In this document: piece by piece, positions 33,068 through 44,000 of the stretch
How positions within the stretch are numbered: the stretch's first letter is position 1
Layout: each line of letters starts with the position of its first letter
Assembly (NCBI GenBank): GCA_041739875.1
Contig: JBGSNA010000182.1
Location: forward strand, 61,252-125,251
DNA: 64,000 nucleotides
Direction of reading: 5' to 3'
From: JBBSJZ01 sp041739875
Lineage (GTDB): Bacteria; Planctomycetota; Planctomycetia; Pirellulales; Pirellulaceae
Position numbers and translations under genes: made by a program
Notes under the pieces: generated by a model
Databases searched by the model: none
What the model was told of the DNA's origin: nothing
The model's input: only the letters and a program-made list of their open reading frames with translations

Positions 33068-35440
33068 CTACTTACGCTGAAACAGAGGACTCTGCACGAT
33101 CTCATGGATCAACGATTTGAACCCGTAATTCTTATCCCGGAGGCGACTGACAATAATTTCAATTTCCGGGCTATCCGCATGACTTGGCGCTGCACCCGTG
33201 CCATATGTCAACAGTTTTTCAGTGAGGTTGCGAGCGAGTTGGTCTTTATCTTCGAGAATGAGTTGTTTGTATTCGTCGATGTTGCGAAACGGTCGTCCGT
33301 CGGGTAGCACATCTCCAGGATCCACTGGCGGACCATTCCAAAATCGAACTCTTCGACCGTTGACTTCTCTCGGCTCGCCGGTGGCGCGGTAGTGTTCGCG
33401 CCATCCACCGATGACATCGAAGCTCTCGAGTGCGAAGCCGGGAGGGTCGATCTTCCGATGGCAACTTGCGCAACTCTCGACCGTGCGATGCTTGGCCAGT
33501 TGTTCGCGGATCGTGGTCGCACCGCGGATGTCTGGCTCAATCGCCTCCACATCGAGGGGCGGCTTTGATGGTGGGGTACCGAGAATACGTTCGAGCACCC
33601 AGGAACCGCGGATAATCGGCGAGGTCGTGGTGCCATTGGCCGTAACCTTCAGCACACTCCCCATCGTAAGCAGGCCGCCGCGATGACTGTCACTCGGTAG
33701 CGTCACCTTGCGCATTTCCATTCCTTCAATCCCGGGAATGCCGTAATGCCTGGCCAAACGTGCGTTGAGGAATGAAAAGTCAGAACTGACAAAGTTGGTC
33801 AAAGACAGATCGTTCTTCAAAACTTCGTCGAAGAACAGCAAGGTCTCCTTCAGCATGGAGGTCTTGAGTATGTCGTCGTACTCGGGGTAAAGGGTGCCGT
33901 CCGGCAACGTGGCGTCGATGGCGCGTAGGCTGAGCCATTGGCCAGTGAAGTTAGTATTGAATGCCTCGGCCTTGGGGTCACGCAGCAACCGCTCGACCTG
34001 CTCACCAAGCACATCGGGGTCGTGCAGCCTTTTCTCTGCGGCGAGTTGGAAGAGCTCCTCATCGGGCATCGAACTCCACAGGAAATAAGAAAGGCGGCTC
34101 GCTATCTCAAAATCGTCAAGCTCGGGCGCTTGTTCACGGAGGAAAAGGAAGTCGGGCGAAACCAGAATGCCTTTGAGACCGACCCGCATCGCCTGTTCGA
34201 AGCTATCGTCTTGATCCAGTTTTGCCTTCACCCGCGCAAGAAACGGCTGAATATCATTGTCACTGACATTGCGGCGAAAAGCGCGACGTGCAAAGTTGCG
34301 AAGGATGCGCTCCGCATCAACCATAGGCTGGTCCGAGACGACTTCAAAGCGGTCGCGCGAGATGCGAGTTTGGTCCAGGTCACCAAAGATAGCTTGGTGG
34401 CTCGGCGGCGGCCAAGACTCCAGAATCGGACCCTCTACATCTACCCACTGAATCACTAGCCCGGGACCGCTGTATTTGTCGGCACCGACTTTCTCAACCG
34501 CAGGCGGGAGTGCAGGGAGGCCTTCGGCGAGTATGCGAATGCGGTTCTCGGGTTCCAATTGTTCGGTGAATTCGACCACTGTCGGTTCGTCGGCAGGAAC
34601 TGCGAAGTAGTCGATGAGTCGTTCCTCAGTGACTTCTTTCAGCGTTCCGGCCGTGACTCGGAACGTGATCGGCTTGCCTTCGCTTTGGAATCCATAGCCG
34701 GAGATGCGGAAGCGATATTTGCCGCGCACGTGAGAGCGGAAGTTCCACATGGTAACGCGAATGTTCGCGGACTCCCAAGTGGCGAAGATGGCCACACCGT
34801 CGTCGGTATGCCGGTAAACACTCCCCGTGGCTTGAACGGATTTCTCCTCCCGGATGTCGAAGCGTTTCTTCAGAATCCATGGCTCCGGCTCGTTTGCAAT
34901 GGCTTCATCGAGCACGCGATCCGCAGCATCGAGGTAGTTGCGCATCAGAAACGACGAAGTATGCAGCAACTCAGCGTTGTTGTCGAAGCCATTGGTTGAT
35001 GTGTCCAGCGGCAACAGGTCCGCCAAGTCCACCTCTACGCCCAGCAGATCGCGGACTGTGTTTGCATACTCCGCGCGATTCAGACGCCGCATCACCACTC
35101 GACCCTCCGTCTCTCTGCGAGCGGTCTCGGCTTTCCCCGCTTGTGTGCTGATCCAGTCGATCACGTTTTGAACGTCGCTCATCGGTGGACGTGACTTGTC
35201 CTTGGGTGGCATATTGCCCTCCTTGAGCTGCTCCAAGACCGATAGCCACCGCTCACGGTTCTGCTTGTCATAAAAATCATCCGTCAGACTCGTGATTGCG
35301 AAGTCTCCCTTCAACTCCACACCGGAGTGACACTTGTCACAGTGCTGGGTGAATAATTGTCGTGGTGGAAAGTCAGCCTCAGTAGCTGAGCTGATCGATG
35401 TGACGAACGCCATCACGACGCAGCCGAAGTGAATCCCCAT
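33068..35440 (-). CDS. Planctomycete cytochrome-type protein (PSCyt / DUF1587-DUF1592-DUF1588-DUF1585)
   Basis: A signal peptide ('CVVMAFVTSISSATEA' from start 35440) leads to a c-type heme motif CDKCH near residue 35, then the DUF1587 'RRLNRAEYANTVRDLLGV', DUF1592 'SRLSYFLWSSMPD' and DUF1588 regions. A second CxxCH ('CASCHRKIDPPGFALE') lies toward the C-terminus, followed by DUF1585. The family is planctomycete-typical. A longer start at 35560 keeps 40 extra residues without signal peptide character and was not chosen. It is the first gene of a minus-strand operon with the DUF1552 gene. Confidence 0.88.
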   Translation of the reverse strand: MGIHFGCVVMAFVTSISSATEADFPPRQLFTQHCDKCHSGVELKGDFAITSLTDDFYDKQNRERWLSVLEQLKEGNMPPKDKSRPPMSDVQNVIDWISTQAGKAETARRETEGRVVMRRLNRAEYANTVRDLLGVEVDLADLLPLDTSTNGFDNNAELLHTSSFLMRNYLDAADRVLDEAIANEPEPWILKKRFDIREEKSVQATGSVYRHTDDGVAIFATWESANIRVTMWNFRSHVRGKYRFRISGYGFQSEGKPITFRVTAGTLKEVTEERLIDYFAVPADEPTVVEFTEQLEPENRIRILAEGLPALPPAVEKVGADKYSGPGLVIQWVDVEGPILESWPPPSHQAIFGDLDQTRISRDRFEVVSDQPMVDAERILRNFARRAFRRNVSDNDIQPFLARVKAKLDQDDSFEQAMRVGLKGILVSPDFLFLREQAPELDDFEIASRLSYFLWSSMPDEELFQLAAEKRLHDPDVLGEQVERLLRDPKAEAFNTNFTGQWLSLRAIDATLPDGTLYPEYDDILKTSMLKETLLFFDEVLKNDLSLTNFVSSDFSFLNARLARHYGIPGIEGMEMRKVTLPSDSHRGGLLTMGSVLKVTANGTTTSPIIRGSWVLERILGTPPSKPPLDVEAIEPDIRGATTIREQLAKHRTVESCASCHRKIDPPGFALESFDVIGGWREHYRATGEPREVNGRRVRFWNGPPVDPGDVLPDGRPFRNIDEYKQLILEDKDQLARNLTEKLLTYGTGAAPSHADSPEIEIIVSRLRDKNYGFKSLIHEIVQSPLFQRK

Positions 35441-35929
35441 GATGCTGGCAGCACGCCAACAAGAATTTGTTGTCTCAGAGATTTTGTTACCAGCGCCGAT
35501 CGTCTTGGGCAAAACGGTATCGGCATTGAAGCAGCGGAGCAAAGTGCGGACTACGTTCATCGTATAATTGGCCGAATTTCGACTTGGACTCTTGAGTCAG
35601 GCATTCCAGAGGTCATTTTTCACCACCGAAACCTCATCACTTTACCGTGTATTCCAGTTCAAATGTAAAAACTTGAATTTCATCTGGGAACGCCTTCCAT
35701 GAACTCGCCTGATTGATGAAGCACCGATTGATGAAACGCTGATTGACGATGCTTGGTGAAGACCGAGAAATTGTGTGAAGACTGCAAAACCAAGCGTCGG
35801 CTCGTCGTTCACTGCGGTATTTCCAAGGATTCTCGCGAAGTTCCGTTTTCACGAAATCCAGACGCAGAGCGAGCAATCGGTTACAATCAACTTTCGGTGT
35901 TTTTTTCGCGTCTCGGGAGTCGTTCGGAA
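35441..35929 (+). other. Divergent intergenic region
   Basis: About 490 bases between the minus-strand cytochrome gene and the plus-strand 170-residue gene. Apart from the three 15-base repeats listed separately, I see no RNA gene or supported coding frame. An open plus-strand frame from 35753 runs into the next gene but shows no protein-like features before its ATG. The first 120 bases are the possible 5' extension of the minus-strand gene. Confidence 0.5.
35711..35755 (+). repeat. Three tandem 15-base imperfect repeats
   Basis: Units begin at 35711, 35726 and 35741, each starting GATTGA(T/C)GA. The first two are identical over 10 bases and the third is diverged. They lie 175 bases upstream of the 170-residue gene. 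They could be regulator sites on one helix face every 1.5 turns, or a small replication slippage relic. Confidence 0.5.
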
Positions 35930-36442
35930 ATGCTGCGTTCAATCCTTTTGCTGCTTATCGGTATTTCGCTTGCCTCGGTGTCTTTGGGCCAGGACGCATC
36001 GCCACCTGATCAACCGGCGGTGGCCCCTCCTCCAAGTGCTTCCACGCCTAAGGTTGGCGAGGCGAGTGATTCGGATGCAGGTACTCGTTTGGCTCTGTAT
36101 TTGAGCGGTTGCAAGTTTGTCGGCAAGTTCACGATTGATGGCAAGGATTCGGCCAAGACGGAAGAGTACACGATCTCGAAGTGCGAGAAGCTTGCGGATC
36201 CCGACATGTATCGTTTGACGGCGCGAATCAAGTACGGCGACATCGACAGTGAGTTGCCTCTCGAATTGCCGATTCGTTGGTCCGGCAATACGCCCGTGAT
36301 CACGCTCGACAACTTCTGGATCCCTGGCATGGGAACATTCTCCGCTCGCGTCTTGTTGCACGCGGACCGATACGCAGGAACGTGGCAGCATGACGCCGTC
36401 GGCGGTCACATGTTCGGTAAGATTGAACGCGTCGAGAAGTAG
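35930..36442 (+). CDS. Exported hypothetical protein
   Basis: The 170-residue protein has a clear signal peptide (about 1-21), a Pro/Ala/Ser-rich linker (25-45) and a beta-rich domain (about 50-168) with two cysteines ('SGCKF', 'SKCEK') that could pair. 'IRWSGNTPVITLDNFWIPGMG' falls in the middle of the domain. I do not recognise the family. It lies 42 bases before the first PSCyt1 gene and may be transcribed with it. Confidence 0.7.
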   Translation: MLRSILLLLIGISLASVSLGQDASPPDQPAVAPPPSASTPKVGEASDSDAGTRLALYLSGCKFVGKFTIDGKDSAKTEEYTISKCEKLADPDMYRLTARIKYGDIDSELPLELPIRWSGNTPVITLDNFWIPGMGTFSARVLLHADRYAGTWQHDAVGGHMFGKIERVEK

Positions 36443-36483
36443 CACTTGAGTTGAACACCCTACCGCAGATTAAACGTTCTTTC

Positions 36484-39400
36484 ATGCAACCAGCATTCTC
36501 AAGCGTCATCGCGATTTTTCTCGTTAGTCTCCAAGGCGTTGCCAGTTCGGCTGAGGATGTAAGCTTCAGTCGTAATATTCGCGCGGTGCTTTCGGACAAG
36601 TGCTTTCAGTGTCACGGACCCGATGAAGGCAACCGCAAGTCGGATCTTCGCTTGGATGTGCGAGACGATGCGTTGTCGGCTGGAGTGCTCATTCCAGGTG
36701 ATGCGAATGCGAGCGAGATTGTTGCGAGGATGACGTCGGACGACCCCGACCTCGTGATGCCGCCACCGTCGACGGGAAAAGAAATCACAGCCGATGAAGC
36801 GAGTAGGTTTCGAGCTTGGATTGAGGAAGGAGCCCCGTATGACGAGCATTGGGCGTTCGTGCCGCCAACACGTCCGAACCTGCCTGAGGTGAGCGATCCG
36901 TCTTGGTGCAAAAACCCGATCGACTTTTTTGTGATGGCAAAATTGGATGGGGAGAGGCGGACGCCCGCACCGGTCACCGATCGTAACTCGCTTTTACGAC
37001 GCGTTTATCTGGATTTAATCGGATTGCCGCCTAGCCCTTCAGCTATAGCAAGCTACGCAAATAGTGATGACGTGGATGCCTATACGTCGGTGGTCGACTC
37101 ACTGATGAAGTCCCCGCATTTCGGGGAACGTTGGGCACGTTGGTGGCTCGACGCAGCACGCTATAGCGACAGCGACGGTTACGAGAAGGACAAACAACGC
37201 GAGGTCTGGTTCTACCGTGATTGGGTCACCAAGTCGCTCAATCGTGACATGCCGTACGACGAATTCGTGGTGAAACAAATTGCCGGTGACTTGCTGGCGG
37301 GCGCAGGTCAGGACGAGATTGTTGCGACAGGCTTCTTGCGCAATTCAATGGTCAACGAGGAAGGCGGTGCAGACCCGGAGCAGTTTCGCGTCGAAGGCAT
37401 GTTTGACCGGATGGATGCGATCGGCAAAGCGATGCTGGGGATCACCACGCAATGCGCTCAATGTCATACGCACAAGTTCGATCCGCTGACTCATGACGAG
37501 TATTACAGCATGTTTGCAGCTTTGAACGATTTTCATGAAGCGATTGCAACGGTGTACACGCCCGATGATCGCTCGCTGCGTGAGAGTCTGCTTGAGGAGA
37601 TCGTTGCGGCGGAGAATGCTTTGAAAGCGACACACCCAGACTGGGAAAAGGAAATCGTCGCTTGGCAGAACACTCTAGCCGCTGGAAATGCGAATTGGAC
37701 AACCGTCATCGCGACGGACTTGCCGTATGAGGGCCAGAAGTTCCGGTTACTCGATGATGGGTCGATCCTGAGCGAGAGCTATGCGCCGACGAAAATGGAC
37801 AATTCGTTTCCATGTGTGGTGGAACCAGGCACCGTCACTGCTGTGCGTCTGGATGCCCTGATGCATCCGCAACTTCCGCATGGTGGACCTGGGCGTTCGA
37901 TCGATGGGACCGGGGCGTTAACGGAGTTTGAAGTTACCGCCGCGCCACAGAGTGATCCTAGCAGGTCAACCAAGCTAAAGATCTCGCGAGCTATCGCTGA
38001 CGTGAACCCGGATAAGGCATTGCTACCGCCAGCGTACCGCGAGAAAGATGCCGCCAACGACAAGCGATCGACAGGCGGTATCGAAATGGCGATTGATGGT
38101 GACAACGCGACGGCTTGGTCGACCGATAACGGTCCCGGTCGCCGAAATCAGGACCGTCATGCGGTATTCGTTTTCGATGAGCCGCTGGTGGTGACCGAGC
38201 CCACGATACTCTCGTTTCGCTTGGTGATGAAGCATGGCGGATGGAACTCAGACGACAACCAAAACTATTTGATCGGTCGCTACAAGTTCTCAGTGACAAA
38301 TCATCCATCGCCTATCGAGTCGTTTGTGACGAGTGCGATCGAGCACGTGATAGCGACTCCTTGGGAACAACTATCAAAGGCGGAGCAGGCCTTGTTAGTG
38401 AATCACTGGCGAATGTCCGTTGACAAGTTTGCGGAGACGAACGCGTTGATCGAGAGCATGTGGAAGTTACATCCTGCGGGGACGAGCCAGTTAACGGTGA
38501 AGCATCTCGATGAGCCGCGAAAAACATTCGTTATGTTGCGAGGCGATTTCTTGAAGCCAGGCATCGAGGTCAAGCCAGGGACACCGGCGTTTTTGAACGC
38601 GATGCGAGATTCCGACGAGCCCGATCGCTTGCGTTTTGCACGTTGGATCGTGGACGATCGCTCGCCGACCACTGCGCGTGTGATTGTGAACAGGATTTGG
38701 CAATCGTACTTCGGTCGCGGGATCGTATCGACGCCAGAAGACTTTGGATATCAATCGCCATCGCCGACGCATCCGGAACTGCTTGATTGGCTCGCTGTGG
38801 AATTGATGGAGAACCAGTGGCGTTTAAAGCATATTCACCGATTGATCGTTCAATCGGCGGTTTACCAGCAATCGTCGGTGATCACACCGGAATCATTCGC
38901 GGTGGATCCGTACAACGAATGTCTCGCTCGCGGTGCGCGGTTCCGCGTGGACGCGGAACTCGTCCGTGACATTGCGTTATCGGTGAGTGGACTGCTTAAT
39001 GAGAAAGTTGGTGGACCGAGTGTGTATCCGCCTGCTCCGGATTTCTTATTCGAGCCACCAGCGAGTTACGGCCCGAAAATTTGGAACGCAGCGGCGAATG
39101 AAGACCAGTACCGACGCAGTCTCTATGTGCATAGCTATCGCAGCACGCCCTATCCGACGATGCAGGTATTCGACGCGCCCAAGGGTGACGCAGCCTGTGT
39201 ACGTCGTGATCGCAGCAATACGCCGCTGCAGGCGCTCGTCGTTTTGAACGAACCGCAATTTGTTGAATGTGCCCGAGCGATGGCGACTCGGATTCTGAGA
39301 GAGTCGCCTGGTGCGGATGACGTGTCGCGAATTCAATTTGCGCATCAATTGGCGACGGGTCGAAATGCGCTGCCAGATGAAGTGCAAATCCTTGGGAAGC

Positions 39401-39576
39401 TTCTGAAAGAGCAACGCAAGCGAGTCGCTTCGGGCGAGATTAATGTGCCGGACGTCGTGGGTGTCTCGGAACAGCTCTGCAAGCAACTCACGGGCGTTTC
39501 CGCGAGCGAGACGTTGCCGTGGATCGTGCTGGCGAGAGTTCTGTTGAACTTGGATGAAACAATTACCAAGAGCTAG
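36484..39576 (+). CDS. PSCyt1-DUF1549-DUF1553 exported cytochrome-like protein (copy 1)
   Basis: This 1030-residue protein starts with a signal peptide (1-23) and the Planctomycete cytochrome domain: C40-FQC43-H44 followed by 'GNRKSDLRLD'. DUF1549 (about 125-340) contains a second CxxCH near 324 in 'CAQCHTHKFDP'. A carbohydrate-module-like spacer follows, then DUF1553 (about 690-1000) with 'NRIWQSYFGRGIV', 'THPELLDWLA' and 'NTPLQALVVLNEPQF'. Exported and probably heme-binding. It is paired with a DUF1501 gene 25 bases downstream. An upstream TTG was not chosen. Confidence 0.92.
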   Translation: MQPAFSSVIAIFLVSLQGVASSAEDVSFSRNIRAVLSDKCFQCHGPDEGNRKSDLRLDVRDDALSAGVLIPGDANASEIVARMTSDDPDLVMPPPSTGKEITADEASRFRAWIEEGAPYDEHWAFVPPTRPNLPEVSDPSWCKNPIDFFVMAKLDGERRTPAPVTDRNSLLRRVYLDLIGLPPSPSAIASYANSDDVDAYTSVVDSLMKSPHFGERWARWWLDAARYSDSDGYEKDKQREVWFYRDWVTKSLNRDMPYDEFVVKQIAGDLLAGAGQDEIVATGFLRNSMVNEEGGADPEQFRVEGMFDRMDAIGKAMLGITTQCAQCHTHKFDPLTHDEYYSMFAALNDFHEAIATVYTPDDRSLRESLLEEIVAAENALKATHPDWEKEIVAWQNTLAAGNANWTTVIATDLPYEGQKFRLLDDGSILSESYAPTKMDNSFPCVVEPGTVTAVRLDALMHPQLPHGGPGRSIDGTGALTEFEVTAAPQSDPSRSTKLKISRAIADVNPDKALLPPAYREKDAANDKRSTGGIEMAIDGDNATAWSTDNGPGRRNQDRHAVFVFDEPLVVTEPTILSFRLVMKHGGWNSDDNQNYLIGRYKFSVTNHPSPIESFVTSAIEHVIATPWEQLSKAEQALLVNHWRMSVDKFAETNALIESMWKLHPAGTSQLTVKHLDEPRKTFVMLRGDFLKPGIEVKPGTPAFLNAMRDSDEPDRLRFARWIVDDRSPTTARVIVNRIWQSYFGRGIVSTPEDFGYQSPSPTHPELLDWLAVELMENQWRLKHIHRLIVQSAVYQQSSVITPESFAVDPYNECLARGARFRVDAELVRDIALSVSGLLNEKVGGPSVYPPAPDFLFEPPASYGPKIWNAAANEDQYRRSLYVHSYRSTPYPTMQVFDAPKGDAACVRRDRSNTPLQALVVLNEPQFVECARAMATRILRESPGADDVSRIQFAHQLATGRNALPDEVQILGKLLKEQRKRVASGEINVPDVVGVSEQLCKQLTGVSASETLPWIVLARVLLNLDETITKS

Positions 39577-39601
39577 TCGCTCGCGATCAGGATAACGTGA
39601 T

Positions 39602-41029
39602 ATGAACTTTATTGCACGCCGATGGTTTCTCGAACAATGCGGCATCGGGCTTGGACACGTGGCGCTTGCTGGTTTACTGGCCGGAGAGTCGAACGCTTCA
39701 GAGGTTAAGGCGGGGCCCGTTGATGCGGGGCCACACATGGATGATCCACTTTCGCCCAAGCAACCGCACTATCCAGGCAAAATCAAGAATGTCATCTTGT
39801 TGTTCATGGGTGGCGGCCCGAGCCAATTCGAGCTGTTCGATTACAAGCCGACGCTCGAGCGACTTGATGGAACGCTTCCGCCGGCGGAATTACTCAACGG
39901 CTATCGCGCCGCATTTATTAATCCGAATTCGAAGCTGCTCGGACCCAAGTACAAGTTCACGAAGCATGGCGAGTCGGGTGCCGAGGTCTCGGAGTTGCTT
40001 CCGCATACGGCGTCGATCGTGGACGACTTGTGTATCGTGCGTTCGATGACAACGGATGCGTTCAATCATGCGCCTGCGCAATTGTTGATGAGCACGGGCT
40101 CGCAACAGTTTGGTCGTCCGAGTTTCGGATCATGGGTCACGTACGGCTTGGGAAGCGAGTCGAATGATCTCCCCGCGTACATTGTGCTCAACAGCGGTAA
40201 GAAAGGACCCAGTGCAGGGAGCGGTAATTGGAGCAGCGGTTTTTTGCCCACGGTTCACACTGGCGTCGAGTTTCGAAGCAGTGGTGATCCGGTGCTTTAT
40301 CTTTCGAATCCAACCGGTGTGGATCGGACGATGCAGCGTCAGACGCTTGATGCGGTGAACGCGCTCAATCGCACTCGATTGGAAACGGTCGGTGATCCAG
40401 AAATTGCGACGCGGGTGGCGTCGTATGAGATGGCGTTTCGGATGCAGCAAAGTGCGCCGGAGGTGATGTCGACGAAAGACGAACCAGCACACGTGCTGGA
40501 ATCGTATGGTGTCAAGCCAGGCGAATCATCGTTCGCGAATAACTGTTTGCTGGCCCGTCGACTGGTTCAACGTGGCGTGCGGTTCGTCCAGCTGTTCCAT
40601 GAGTCTTGGGACCAACACGGCGGGCTCAAGAAAGATCTCGCGACGAATTGTTTGGATACCGACCAAGCGTGTGCGGCGCTTGTCAGCGATTTGAAGCGCC
40701 AGGGAATGCTTGATGAAACGCTCGTGATTTGGGGCGGAGAGTTCGGGCGGACGCCAATGGTTCAAGGTGGTAATGATGGCCGCGACCACCATCCGAATTC
40801 GTTCACCATGTGGATGGCGGGAGGTGGGACCAAACCGGGGATGGTGTACGGATCGACGGACGAACTAGGTTTCAATGTGGCTGAGAATCCCGTGCATGTG
40901 CATGACTTGCACGCCACAATCATGCATTTGCTTGGGTTCGACCACAAACGGCTCACCGTCCGTTTCCAAGGACGTGATTACCGACTTACAGATGTTCATG
41001 GCGAAATCGTCGAGGCATTGTTGGCATGA
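39602..41029 (+). CDS. DUF1501 Tat-exported protein (copy 1)
   Basis: A Tat-like leader ('ARRWFLEQCG') is followed by the DUF1501 domain, an alkaline-phosphatase/sulfatase-superfamily fold: 'VILLFMGGGPSQFELFD', 'NHAPAQLLMSTG', 'WDQHGGL', 'WGGEFGRTP' and 'GRDHHPNSF', with conserved Asp, His and Glu that would bind metals. The 475-residue protein is typical in length. Its stop overlaps the next gene's ATG (ATGA), so translation is coupled to the second PSCyt1 gene. Confidence 0.93.
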   Translation: MNFIARRWFLEQCGIGLGHVALAGLLAGESNASEVKAGPVDAGPHMDDPLSPKQPHYPGKIKNVILLFMGGGPSQFELFDYKPTLERLDGTLPPAELLNGYRAAFINPNSKLLGPKYKFTKHGESGAEVSELLPHTASIVDDLCIVRSMTTDAFNHAPAQLLMSTGSQQFGRPSFGSWVTYGLGSESNDLPAYIVLNSGKKGPSAGSGNWSSGFLPTVHTGVEFRSSGDPVLYLSNPTGVDRTMQRQTLDAVNALNRTRLETVGDPEIATRVASYEMAFRMQQSAPEVMSTKDEPAHVLESYGVKPGESSFANNCLLARRLVQRGVRFVQLFHESWDQHGGLKKDLATNCLDTDQACAALVSDLKRQGMLDETLVIWGGEFGRTPMVQGGNDGRDHHPNSFTMWMAGGGTKPGMVYGSTDELGFNVAENPVHVHDLHATIMHLLGFDHKRLTVRFQGRDYRLTDVHGEIVEALLA

Positions 41030-44000
41030 GATACTCGATATTTGCGAGCGTGATAGCTCTCGTGTTTGGAGTGGCGCTTGGGGTACCCTGCGTCGCAAAG
41101 CAAACTTCCTCCGTCGACTTTTCTCGCGATGTCTTTCAGGTATTGCGGCGATCTTGCTTTGAATGTCACGGTCACGAGAAACAGGAAGGTGGATTGCGAC
41201 TCGATGAGAAAACGTCTGTGTTCGATTCCTCCGTGATCGAAGCAGGTAACCCAGACGCGAGCGAGATTGTTCGGCGCATTGAATTGCCAAAGAATCACGA
41301 CGAAGTGATGCCCGTAATTGGTGATCCGCTCTCGAAGCGTGAAGTGTCAGCAATTCGCGAGTGGATTGCCGATGGCGCAGTGTGGCCCGATGAGTTCCAA
41401 CCGCCGCCGCATTGGGCTTACGTCGCTCCGAGACGTGCTGCTTGGGTCAATGTTTCAAATGAAAGCTGGATCCAAAACCCGATCGATCGCTTCGTACTGG
41501 CTCGGTTGGATGAGTTGAACTTGACGCCGTCAACCAAAGCGGACGACGCAGTACTGCTGCGTCGAATCTATTTGGACTTGATTGGATTGCCTCCTACGCT
41601 CGATGAAGTTCGCGCCTTTGAAGCGGATCCTTCACCCGTATCGCTGGAACGGACCATCGATGAATTGTTGTCGCGGCCCCAATTCGGTGAGCGTTGGGCA
41701 CGGCCATGGTTGGATTTGGCTCGTTACGCGGATTCACACGGTTTCCAGCGTGACGATTTTCGCGACTTGTGGGCGTATCGAGATTGGGTGATCCGAGCAT
41801 TGAACGAGGACATGCCGTACGACGTGTTTACGATCGAGCAACTCGCCGGCGATCTTTTGCCGGACGCGACCCAATCGCAACGAATCGCTACTGGTTTTCA
41901 TCGTTGTGCGCCCACGAATGTTGAGGCGGGTTCGTTACCTGAAGAAACACGCATTGAGCAAGTGATTGATCGCGTCAACACGACAGCCTCGGTTTGGTTG
42001 GGGTCAACACTCGAATGTGCGCAATGCCACGATCACAAATTCGATCCGTTCACCGCGAAAGATTATTACCGGTTTCTCGCGTTCTTTAACAACACGCAAC
42101 TGGAAGCCGATCGCCAGAACCCCAACAGCCCCAGTTCGATCGCGTTTATCGGTCCCTCCATGGCGATTGCTAATGACGAACTGGACAGCGAGCGGAGCAA
42201 GATTCAATTACAGCGAGTGACGCTGAAATCCGACCTTGCGAAGCGACGAAGTGAATTGGAGGTCGATCTTATTTCATGGGTTGCGTCGCTCGCCGAACGC
42301 AACAAACAAGCTCCCCAGCAGCATGCGATCGAGGTGGTGGGTTTCGAATCCCGAGGGAACACGGACACCTCCGAGATTCGCGACGATGGGGCGGTATTGT
42401 TAGTGGGAAGCGAACCGCCGCCGACGGATACGTACGTAGTACGCGGGAAGCTCAGCGCGAGTGATGTTCAAGCGATTCGCTTGGATGTTTTGACAGATGA
42501 ATCACTCCCAGGCTCTGGTCCGGGCCGCGGCGATTCCAAGCGTTCGAATTTTGTGCTTCATGAGTTGACGGTATCGGTGGTCGGTGCGGACAAGCAACTC
42601 AGGCCGCTGAAGTTCGTCAAAGCGATGGCGGACTTTTCCCAGACGAATTGGGATGCGGCGGGTGCTGTTGATGGTGACCCGAAAACGGGTTGGGCGATCT
42701 CGCCGGAGTTTGCAAAGCCACATTGGGCGATGTTCGTGCTGGATGAACCGCTCAATCCGGTAACCGGCAATGCTTCAGCAGGCATTGAGCTGCAGATCGA
42801 GATGAGCCAGCAATTTGGACAAGCTCGAACAATCGGTTGCTTCAAGCTGTCGGGCATTTCGGGAAACCCAAGTGCCGAAAGTGTCGATTCCAACATAGTC
42901 GAGATCGCAGCCCTCGAGCCGAAAACGTGGACGATAAAACAACGCGAGTCGTTGTTGGACTATCGTGCTTCGTTGGATTCTGGCACGCAAGCAATCGAAC
43001 GGGAACTAGGAAAGAACAAGCAAGCGCTCGATGAGTTTCTCCCGGACACGACGCAGATCATGGTGGAACTGGATCAGCCTCGCGAGTCAAGTGTGTTCAT
43101 GCGAGGTGACTATCGGACGCCCGGTGAAGCAGTCCAACCGGGGACACCAGAGTTCTTGCATGCGATGAAGGAGATGAACGGTAGGTCGGTGGATAGTGAT
43201 TCGGTAGATAATGAGTCAGTGGCAAATCGGTTGACGCTTGCGCGATGGCTCGTGGATCCATCGAACCCATTGGTGGGTCGCGTTGCCGTTAATCGCTGGT
43301 GGGGCGAGCTGTTTGGAAGTGGGCTCGTGCGAACACCCGAAGATTTTGGTCTCAAGGGCGAAACGCCGACGCATCCAGAATTACTGGATTGGTTGGCGGT
43401 GGAGTTCACGCAGAACGGTTGGTCGATGAAACACATTCTCAAGTTAATCGTGATGTCGGCGACGTACCAGCAATCGTCCGCCGTGTCACAAGAGCTTCAA
43501 GAACTCGATGACCAAAATCGATGGCTCGCTCGCGGGCCTCGCGTGCGCTTGGATGCGGAGTCAATCCGTGACAATGCGCTTGCGATCGCCGGTTTAATTT
43601 CGCTCAAGCCTTACGGACCACCGATTCGACCCTACCAGCCGGACGGAATTTGGTCGAAAGTTGGCGGGCAAAATTATGCTTACGACGTCAGTCCCGGCGA
43701 CGAAAAGTATCGCCGCGGGGTATACGTCGTGATCAAGCGTGGAGCGCCGTATCCAAGCTTTGTTAATTTTGATGCGGATAACCGATTCGCATGCACCGTT
43801 GAACGTTCACGCAGCAACACACCGCTGCAAGCACTCACGTTATTGAATGACCCCGTGTATGTCGAAGCTGCGAAAGCGATTGCGATCCGTGCGTGCCGGG
43901 CGACAACGAGCCAGTCCATCGAGTCCGCCATTTCGGACGAGCTTCGGCGTTGTACGGCAAGGATTCCTGGAGCGGAGGAAGTTGCGGTTCTCAGCCGACT

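Noticed and set aside
35753..35929. 59-codon upstream extension of the exported hypothetical protein
   Set aside because: It would hide a good signal peptide, and the extension has no conserved pattern.
39046..39759. Minus-strand open frame (237 codons) across the PSCyt1/DUF1501 junction
   Set aside because: It is antisense to two well-supported genes and shows only frame-shadow composition.
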